Assembly: GCF_000316605.1 (NCBI RefSeq)
Contig: NC_019683.1
Coordinates: 3,518,036 to 3,582,035 of the forward strand
Source: [Leptolyngbya] sp. PCC 7376
GTDB lineage: Bacteria; Cyanobacteriota; Cyanobacteriia; Cyanobacteriales; MRBY01
Reading direction: 5' to 3'
DNA: 64,000 nucleotides
Below are positions 58,153-64,000 of this stretch, piece after piece. The position numbers and the translations under genes are program-made. Each line of letters begins with the position of its first letter. The stretch's first letter is position 1. The notes under the pieces are model-generated. The model worked only from the letters and a program-made list of their open reading frames with translations, was not told the DNA's origin and did not search any database.

Positions 58153-61100
58153 ATGTCTAATTCGATTTCTCCTGACACTTTCCCACCACAGCAATGGGCT
58201 TTTGTCCTGCTGTTACAGAGTTATTGTCAGGCGATCGCCAAGATTCAGGCACAGGCGCAAGAAATCGAAACACTCGAAGCCTCTATGCAGCAAACGCTCT
58301 GCAAATATCACGAGGCAATGCACCAATATCATGACCTCAGAGAGCAGTTTGACCACCAATATAGCCAGCAGTACCAACAATACTTTTCATTGCCCATTCC
58401 CTGTTATAGCTGGCAATATGCCGACGAAACCCTACAGTTGATCGACTTTAATCCTGCTGCTGCCCGCTTTAGCCAAGATAAACTCGGCCATCGCACTGTC
58501 GCCATTGGTCACAAGCCAGAAAAATTATTTTCAGAGTGCCCTGCTCTACACCGTTACCTCAGTGATAACTATCAATCTCAAACATCAAGTACCTACCACC
58601 TAGAATTTCGCCATCGGCAGCTGTATCTCAAAGTGGACTATGTCTACCTTGAGCCGGATCAGATTTTGATGTTTATCGAGGATGAAAGTGAGCCGATTAT
58701 CACGGAGAAAAAATTACGGACAAAAGCAAGACAACAATCGACTATTTCCCGTCTTGGCCAACTAAGTTTAGAGGCAGAGCAGCTTGATCACAAAGAACTA
58801 GATAAATTGTTTTACCAGAGTGTTATCGCTGTGGCACGGATGATGGAATTACCTCTAGCTTCTCTATACCGAGTCAAGTCTAGTGACACAACTTGTTTAC
58901 TAGAAGCGGGATATGGCTGGGCAGAAGAGCTGGTAGGTATAGCAACGGTCAGTCGGGAATCCTCCCTCAGTCATATTGGCCACACCATCTCAGTTCAGGA
59001 TACGGTGGTTATTGATGATCTACGACTCGAAAAACGCTTTAGGGCAGAATCACTGCTCAATAAACATGGGGTTGTTAGTGGTGTGAGTGTTCTGGTTGGG
59101 ACTGGCGAAAATCTCTGGGGAGTTTTGGCTGTGTACAGCTTGGAGATACAAGCTTTTTCGAAAGATCAAATTAACTTTTTGCAGGCGATCGCCAATATCA
59201 TTGCCACCGCCGTTCATCGTGAGCAGCAAACCCGCAATATGAATTTATTGCACCACTCTATTAATGCTATTGATCAAGGCGTCATCATCACTGATCCGCG
59301 CCAGAGTAAAAATCCAATTATTTATGCAAACCAAGGTTTTGAGAATATTTCAGGCTACAACGCCTCAGAAATTCTTGGTAAAAATTGTAATTTCCTCCGG
59401 GGAGAACAAACAGAAAAAGCGTCCCTAAACAAATTGAGAGATGCTGTTCTCCAAGGCAAACCCTGCCATGTCATTCTCCGTAACTATCGTAAATCTGGGG
59501 ATATGTTTTGGAATGATTTACAGATTTTTCCTGTTCAAGATACCGATGGTACTCTTACCCACTTCATTGGCATTCAAAAAGATATTACTGAGCAGCGGGC
59601 GATCGCCGAACATCTCTATGAAAGTGATTTCCAGTTTCGCCAGATGTTTCATCTCGCACCGATTGGGATGGCTATTACCGATCTCGAAGGACGCTACATT
59701 ACTGTGAATGAGGCATGGAGCAAAACCCTTGGCTATGAACAGCGAGCCTTACAGGAGTTGAGCTATCTAGAGGTGACCTATCCCGAAGATATCTCCGAAG
59801 ATTTACATCAAAATCAGGCCTTACAAGCCGGTCAAATTAAACAGTTTCAGCGAGAAAAGCGCTATCTCACAAAAGATGGCCAGGTGATCTACACAATCAT
59901 GCAGGCAGTTTTGGTGCAAACAGCAGCAGGCGAGCCACACCATGTGATTCGGCAAATGGTTGACATTAGCGATCGCAAACATATGGAGCAGCAACTTATT
60001 CGAGATGCACTGTACGATTCTCTGACCAATTTACCAAATCGCTCCCTACTCCAAGAGCGTCTCCAGCAATCGATTCAGCGTCACCAACGTTATCCAAATT
60101 ATAATTTCGCAGTACTCTTTCTCGACCTCGACCATTTCAAATGGGTCAACGATAGTCTTGGGCATCCAGTGGGTGATCAGCTGCTACAAGTTTTTGCATT
60201 GCGGGTACAGGATTGCCTCCGAAAAACGGATACTTTAGCGCGGTTGGGAGGGGATGAGTTTGTAATTTTGCTGGATGAGATTCACCAGGAAAGTTTTGCG
60301 CTACAGATTTCACAACGAATTCATGAGGCGTTGCAATGGCCATTCAAATTAGCCGCGCAGAATATTTTTGTGGATGTCAGTATTGGCATTGTGCAAGGGT
60401 CGATGAACTATAGCAGTCCAGAGGCCTTATTGCGGGATGCGGATGTGGCGATGTATCAAGCAAAATCTCGCGGGCGATCGCGCTCAGAGGTGTTTGACCA
60501 TCAGCTGCAACAGGAAGTTTTAAATCGTCGACATCTGGAGCAGGATCTACGACAGGCGATCGCCGAGCAGAGTTTAACGATGCGGTACCAGCCAATTATT
60601 CGCCTAGATCATGGTGAATGTGTGGGGATTGCCGCTCAGATTAATTGGGAACATCCTCGGGATGGCTTGATTGACCCTGATTATTTTTGGGCGATCGCCA
60701 CTGAAACAAGCTTAAGTCGACCTTTACTGCGTTGGGGATTGAGAGCAGCCTGTCAGGATTTACAACAATGGCAACAGACCTTGGGCAGGACTCTCCAACT
60801 ACACTTTTATATTTCCGCTCAACAACTTCGGGATCCCCAGCTCCTTCATCTGATTACAGCCATGCCAACGACTTATGGCCTGGACTATCAACAGCTAATT
60901 TTAGAGTTTTGTGAGTATCCCGAAGATGTTACTGATATTGAAATTCGACAACATCTCGTCCAACTGAAAACCCTTGGAGTCAAGCTATTTCTCGATGATC
61001 TTGGCGACACTAATCTTGCACTAAACTCTCAACATTATCAGCTCATTCAAGGAGTAAATATTAAAGCAAAAATCCTCAAGGATATTGCCAATGAACAAAA

Positions 61101-61311
61101 TGCGGAGTCTGCTTTATTTGGTGCGTTAGTGCATCTTGCCCACAGTCTTGATCTAGAGATCTTAGTGCAAGGTATCCAAACAGAACAGCAGCAACAAATC
61201 GCTCGCACTTTTAATTGCACATTTGGACAAGGAGACTTTTTCGGAGAATGGCAAACCAAGCAGCAAATTGCAGGGCTATTACAATCTCTGGCGATCGCCT
61301 CGTCAACCTAA
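58153..61311 (+). CDS. PAS-GAF-LOV-like-PAS-GGDEF-EAL signalling protein
   Basis: 1052 residues, soluble. Order: N-terminal coiled helix; PAS (about 75-175); GAF (about 215-355); a PAS domain closely like LOV (about 365-480) with GKNCNFLRG (Cys at 412), NYRKSGDMFWN and FIGIQKD; another PAS (about 490-610); GGDEF (about 620-780) with intact LGGDEF (699-703) and an RKTD inhibition site at 690-693; and a degenerate EAL (about 800-1050). In the EAL the signature is AAQINWEHP and the metal motif reads DDLGDT, so phosphodiesterase activity is unlikely. It should make c-di-GMP under control of one or more of the sensors; blue light is plausible. Confidence 0.85.
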   Translation: MSNSISPDTFPPQQWAFVLLLQSYCQAIAKIQAQAQEIETLEASMQQTLCKYHEAMHQYHDLREQFDHQYSQQYQQYFSLPIPCYSWQYADETLQLIDFNPAAARFSQDKLGHRTVAIGHKPEKLFSECPALHRYLSDNYQSQTSSTYHLEFRHRQLYLKVDYVYLEPDQILMFIEDESEPIITEKKLRTKARQQSTISRLGQLSLEAEQLDHKELDKLFYQSVIAVARMMELPLASLYRVKSSDTTCLLEAGYGWAEELVGIATVSRESSLSHIGHTISVQDTVVIDDLRLEKRFRAESLLNKHGVVSGVSVLVGTGENLWGVLAVYSLEIQAFSKDQINFLQAIANIIATAVHREQQTRNMNLLHHSINAIDQGVIITDPRQSKNPIIYANQGFENISGYNASEILGKNCNFLRGEQTEKASLNKLRDAVLQGKPCHVILRNYRKSGDMFWNDLQIFPVQDTDGTLTHFIGIQKDITEQRAIAEHLYESDFQFRQMFHLAPIGMAITDLEGRYITVNEAWSKTLGYEQRALQELSYLEVTYPEDISEDLHQNQALQAGQIKQFQREKRYLTKDGQVIYTIMQAVLVQTAAGEPHHVIRQMVDISDRKHMEQQLIRDALYDSLTNLPNRSLLQERLQQSIQRHQRYPNYNFAVLFLDLDHFKWVNDSLGHPVGDQLLQVFALRVQDCLRKTDTLARLGGDEFVILLDEIHQESFALQISQRIHEALQWPFKLAAQNIFVDVSIGIVQGSMNYSSPEALLRDADVAMYQAKSRGRSRSEVFDHQLQQEVLNRRHLEQDLRQAIAEQSLTMRYQPIIRLDHGECVGIAAQINWEHPRDGLIDPDYFWAIATETSLSRPLLRWGLRAACQDLQQWQQTLGRTLQLHFYISAQQLRDPQLLHLITAMPTTYGLDYQQLILEFCEYPEDVTDIEIRQHLVQLKTLGVKLFLDDLGDTNLALNSQHYQLIQGVNIKAKILKDIANEQNAESALFGALVHLAHSLDLEILVQGIQTEQQQQIARTFNCTFGQGDFFGEWQTKQQIAGLLQSLAIASST

Positions 61312-61315
61312 CCAC

Positions 61316-62173
61316 TTACCCTTCGACTTCGGCAATAAGTTGATCCAGTTCAGCTTGCATCGTCGTTAGCACTTGCTGATAACAAGCCTCTACATATTCG
61401 CGATCGCCTGCCGCTTTACGACCATATTTCTCAAAACGAATCGGGGCGCACATCCGAGTGTGCATTTGCGTGGGCAGTGGGAAATTTGGGAAAGGGCCAA
61501 ACGCGAAGCCCCAAGGTAACCCCAGATATACCGGGAAGACTTCTGGATCAATGCCAAATAACCACGGCAAATTAAACGTTTTCAGAAACGCTTTCATCTC
61601 ATCATAAATATCGTCGATCACAAAAATACTGTCGTGGGCTCCCCAAGAAATCCCTGGCACAATGGGTACCTCTTGCCGCAACGCTAATTTGATAAACCCT
61701 CTTCTCTCGGCAAAATAAATTTTGTGGCGATCGCCGTGGGGACGAAACACATCCTGACCACCACCGGGATAAACCAACACATCAGCCCCAGCTTTTAACG
61801 CCTTAATGCCCATTTTTGGATGAGCTTCCAATGCTCCAGTCCTGACCGCAAACTTTGCCAACTCCGGAAATACGCGCCAAATGTTGCGATGCATCAAGCC
61901 ATAGGTTAGCCGCTCTGTCCCAAACTTCTTAAACCAGTCATACATCATCATCCACATGTCCGGCGCTGCCAAACCGCCATTGTGAGAACCGACGACTAAA
62001 ACATTTTCATCTGTTGGCACATGCTCCCAGCCACTTGTCTGTACCCGAAAATAATGCGTATAGAGCCATTCCCACACAGGTAACCATTGCTCAATAACCT
62101 TCGGATCACGACCATCTAACGACCAACCATCGAAAGGGGACTCTAGCCGTGGAAATGGGGGAAAAAGCTGCAT
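61316..62173 (-). CDS. Acyltransferase of the LPLAT/DGAT-like family
   Basis: A 285-residue enzyme with the family His-Asp block VVGSHNGGLAAPDMWMM, where His and Asp are eight positions apart, followed by YPGGGQDVFRPHGDR and VPIVPGISWGAHDS. The blocks fit the LPLAT MGAT-like group, which adds acyl chains to glycerolipids or other lipid alcohols. No clear signal peptide; membrane association is by hydrophobic stretches. The exact substrate is not known. It converges with the GGDEF-EAL gene, 4 bp apart. Confidence 0.8.
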   Translation of the reverse strand: MQLFPPFPRLESPFDGWSLDGRDPKVIEQWLPVWEWLYTHYFRVQTSGWEHVPTDENVLVVGSHNGGLAAPDMWMMMYDWFKKFGTERLTYGLMHRNIWRVFPELAKFAVRTGALEAHPKMGIKALKAGADVLVYPGGGQDVFRPHGDRHKIYFAERRGFIKLALRQEVPIVPGISWGAHDSIFVIDDIYDEMKAFLKTFNLPWLFGIDPEVFPVYLGLPWGFAFGPFPNFPLPTQMHTRMCAPIRFEKYGRKAAGDREYVEACYQQVLTTMQAELDQLIAEVEG

Positions 62174-62397
62174 ATTGACTAGAATTAAGCGTTACATATC
62201 TTCAAAGTATGACATGCCTTACTTCTTGAAAGGTTGTGAAGGCGCTGTAAAGCTAGATTCAAAGGCTTTCGACTGAGGCGTTTGAGAATGAGTTTGACCT
62301 CAAAATATCTTGCGAGATTATTAATTTTTTGAATGATCCGTAAAAAGTCCCGCCACAATTGGAGTTAATGACGACGTTACGTTGTGCTTTTGACATT

Positions 62398-63012
62398 ATG
62401 AATATTAGACCAATTCACCGGGCGATTACGCCACTTCTCTTAACCGTCTTTTTGCTAACGGCTTGTGGCACGTCAGCGCCACCTCCGGTTAGCACAGGTG
62501 GCTCAGGTAGCTCTACGACGACAACGACAACCACAACTTCTAATACGCCAGACTCGACAGCACCAACTGCAACACAGGAATCGACAAGCGAAGTTGCTGT
62601 AACGGAAGAGGCGGCTCCCGCTTCCTCGCTGAAGGATATTGCGGGTTTGCCTCCCCAGAAAGGTAGTGCGTTTAATAAGTATTTTCCTGATGGGAAGGGG
62701 TCAGAATTTGATGTGACCTTTACACAGGAAAAGGAAGGGTTTGCTGAGGTCAAACTCTCGATGAAAGGGAAAGAAATGGCAAAAATTTCGATCTCTGACA
62801 CCGTCACAAATTTGACGGCACGGAGCAAGTTTGAGGATGCAAAGGACAAGGTCTCTGGTTTCCCAATGGTTGCTCAGGGCAAGAAAGCTCATGCGACCCT
62901 CGTCGGCGATCGCTACCAAGTAAAGGTAATGTCCCGAGATGCATCATTTACGGATGCAGATCGTAAGGCATGGCTCGGCAAGGTCGATTTGAAAGGACTT
63001 TCCAGCTTATAA
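62398..63012 (+). CDS. Lipoprotein of unknown function
   Basis: About 204 residues from the ATG at 62398 (MNIRPIHRAITPLLL); TTG 62359 and ATG 62368 are in frame too but would place charged residues before the signal. The lipobox LLTACG predicts a lipid-anchored Cys. A Thr/Ser-rich tether (about 25-65) leads to a domain with GSEFDVTFTQEKEGFAEVKL and GDRYQVKVMSRDASFTD. I know no named family. The next gene follows after 80 bp. Confidence 0.75.
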   Translation: MNIRPIHRAITPLLLTVFLLTACGTSAPPPVSTGGSGSSTTTTTTTTSNTPDSTAPTATQESTSEVAVTEEAAPASSLKDIAGLPPQKGSAFNKYFPDGKGSEFDVTFTQEKEGFAEVKLSMKGKEMAKISISDTVTNLTARSKFEDAKDKVSGFPMVAQGKKAHATLVGDRYQVKVMSRDASFTDADRKAWLGKVDLKGLSSL

Positions 63013-63092
63013 AATTCTCGGCTTTCTCTTTAAGAGAATTGCATCTGCCATAGCTAACTACATTTTTTATTGACAACAATTTAGGAGTTTGT

Positions 63093-63983
63093 ATGAGTGA
63101 ATCCATCGTTGAGTTAATGGACGATCTACCCCAACGTAATCTCACCACAATGATGCTTAACAGCCTTGATTTTGTGGTGCCGGGAGAATGGAACAATATC
63201 GTTGGCTTTGACAAGATGGTTACCGAAGTCACCGGCGAAGATGATCCAGAAATGATTCAGCAAATCCGCGATCGTGCCATTGTGCTCTATACGGATAAGG
63301 ATCAAGGTTATCAACGGGCAATGTGGATTTATCAAACCGTAGATAATGCGGATAAAGCCCTTGCTGCTGCTGCTTTGGCGAATAAAGTAGGCGATAAAAT
63401 CCCTCTCGTTGGCGGCTTTATGAAAAAAGTCACCCCTAGTGCCGATAAAGCGCAGGCGATCGATCTCAGCATTAAACTTGTTGCGGAAATCACAGCTTAT
63501 TGCAAAATTAATGGCATTCCCGGTGACAGTATCGGCGACTTTATGGGGGCTGTTGGTAGCTATAGTGGCGAAGAAATTATGCGCTTGGCGACCCTCGTCT
63601 GTGTTGATGGCTTAATTCCCCTTGGCCCAGATTTTCTGCGGAAGATTCAAGACACTATTCACAGCATCTCTAGTGGTGAATTGTCTGAAAATGCAGCGTT
63701 TAAGCGGATCAGTAATTTCATTCCTGGTGATGGTGCTGATGGCAAACTCGGTTTCATCAACAATAGTTTCGACTCGATGAAAGATTGGATGGAAGGCTTT
63801 GTCACTGATCGTGGTCTAACTCCTGACAAGGTGATGGATAGTATCAGTGACATCATTGATGTTTCTGATAACAAGCTGGATTATGTGGCGGCTTTCATTG
63901 ATGTCAGCACTAACTACTATGAGCACACTGGCACTCAAACGATTGCCCGTAGCTTGATTGACCGTGCCTATGGCGAAATCTAA
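63093..63983 (+). CDS. Conserved hypothetical protein
   Basis: A 296-residue acidic, mainly helical cytosolic protein starting MSESIVELMDDLPQRNLTTM, with GAGG-like TAGGAG before the ATG. It has no signal peptide. A Gly-rich loop (GDKIPLVGGFMKK) and ATLVCVDGLIPLGPDFL are the most distinctive parts. I do not recognise a family. It lies 80 bp after the lipoprotein gene on the same strand. Confidence 0.75.
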   Translation: MSESIVELMDDLPQRNLTTMMLNSLDFVVPGEWNNIVGFDKMVTEVTGEDDPEMIQQIRDRAIVLYTDKDQGYQRAMWIYQTVDNADKALAAAALANKVGDKIPLVGGFMKKVTPSADKAQAIDLSIKLVAEITAYCKINGIPGDSIGDFMGAVGSYSGEEIMRLATLVCVDGLIPLGPDFLRKIQDTIHSISSGELSENAAFKRISNFIPGDGADGKLGFINNSFDSMKDWMEGFVTDRGLTPDKVMDSISDIIDVSDNKLDYVAAFIDVSTNYYEHTGTQTIARSLIDRAYGEI

Positions 63984-64000
63984 ATTTGACAATTAATTCG

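Noticed and set aside
1-64000. Many GCGATCGC octamers as a possible repeat array or CRISPR
   Set aside because: They are scattered HIP1 sites inside genes and gaps, without regular spacing or spacers.

Overview
The window is a stretch of a cyanobacterial chromosome. The evidence is the petB-petD cytochrome b6f pair divergent from a CtpA protease, a KaiB-family protein, Ycf46, DUF2808 and DUF2973 proteins, a three-gene pyridine nucleotide transhydrogenase, and the very frequent octamer GCGATCGC (HIP1). Moderate GC and gene content suggest a unicellular or thin filamentous form related to the Synechococcus PCC 7002 / Leptolyngbya group. That placement is inference and no rRNA is present to test it. 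No tRNA, rRNA, CRISPR array, transposase or prophage was seen.

Layout. 0-5 kb: two MFS-type transporters, the second fused to HEAT repeats and a cyclic-nucleotide-binding-like domain. 5-10 kb: ctpA, petBD and a GAF-PAS kinase with cyanobacteriochrome signatures. 10-16 kb: an M15 peptidase, DUF2973, nadC, priA and a group 2 sigma factor. 16-22 kb: a PacS-like copper ATPase, an LPG-synthase-like membrane protein, an SH3 protein and Ycf46. 21-25 kb: the conserved rpmH-rnpA-PH-yidC-jag-DUF177 cluster. 25-29.5 kb: DUF2808, the pnt operon and a 43-aa membrane protein. 29.8-37 kb: a broken copy of the uvrC 3' end, a YHS lipoprotein, two overlapping histidine kinase genes, then intact uvrC. 37-42.8 kb: on the minus strand, thiE-thiS, a Cys-rich protein, ribE and a DnaJ / Trypco1-like / caspase-FGE group. 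43-46.9 kb: a SLOG (LSDAT) gene followed by a SLATT (DUF4231) gene, then queE-queC and a Rieske lipoprotein. 47-53.8 kb: a REC-like protein, amt, a glycosyltransferase, an ABC permease, KaiB and a cysteine desulfurase. 53.9-64 kb: leuC, a response regulator-kinase, a WD40 protein, a LOV-like/GGDEF/EAL protein, an acyltransferase, a lipoprotein and an unknown protein.

Most promising for unusual biology: (1) the SLOG + SLATT pair at 43.0-44.9 kb, which matches a predicted nucleotide-signal sensor plus membrane effector; (2) the DnaJ-Trypco1-caspase/FGE cluster at 37.3-40.3 kb, which resembles a regulated cell-death or conflict module; (3) the 5-kb signalling island bracketed by two copies of the uvrC 3' end, one decayed; (4) two candidate photoreceptors, a DXCF-type cyanobacteriochrome kinase (7.7-9.5 kb) and a LOV-like protein with an intact GGDEF and a degenerate EAL (58.2-61.3 kb).
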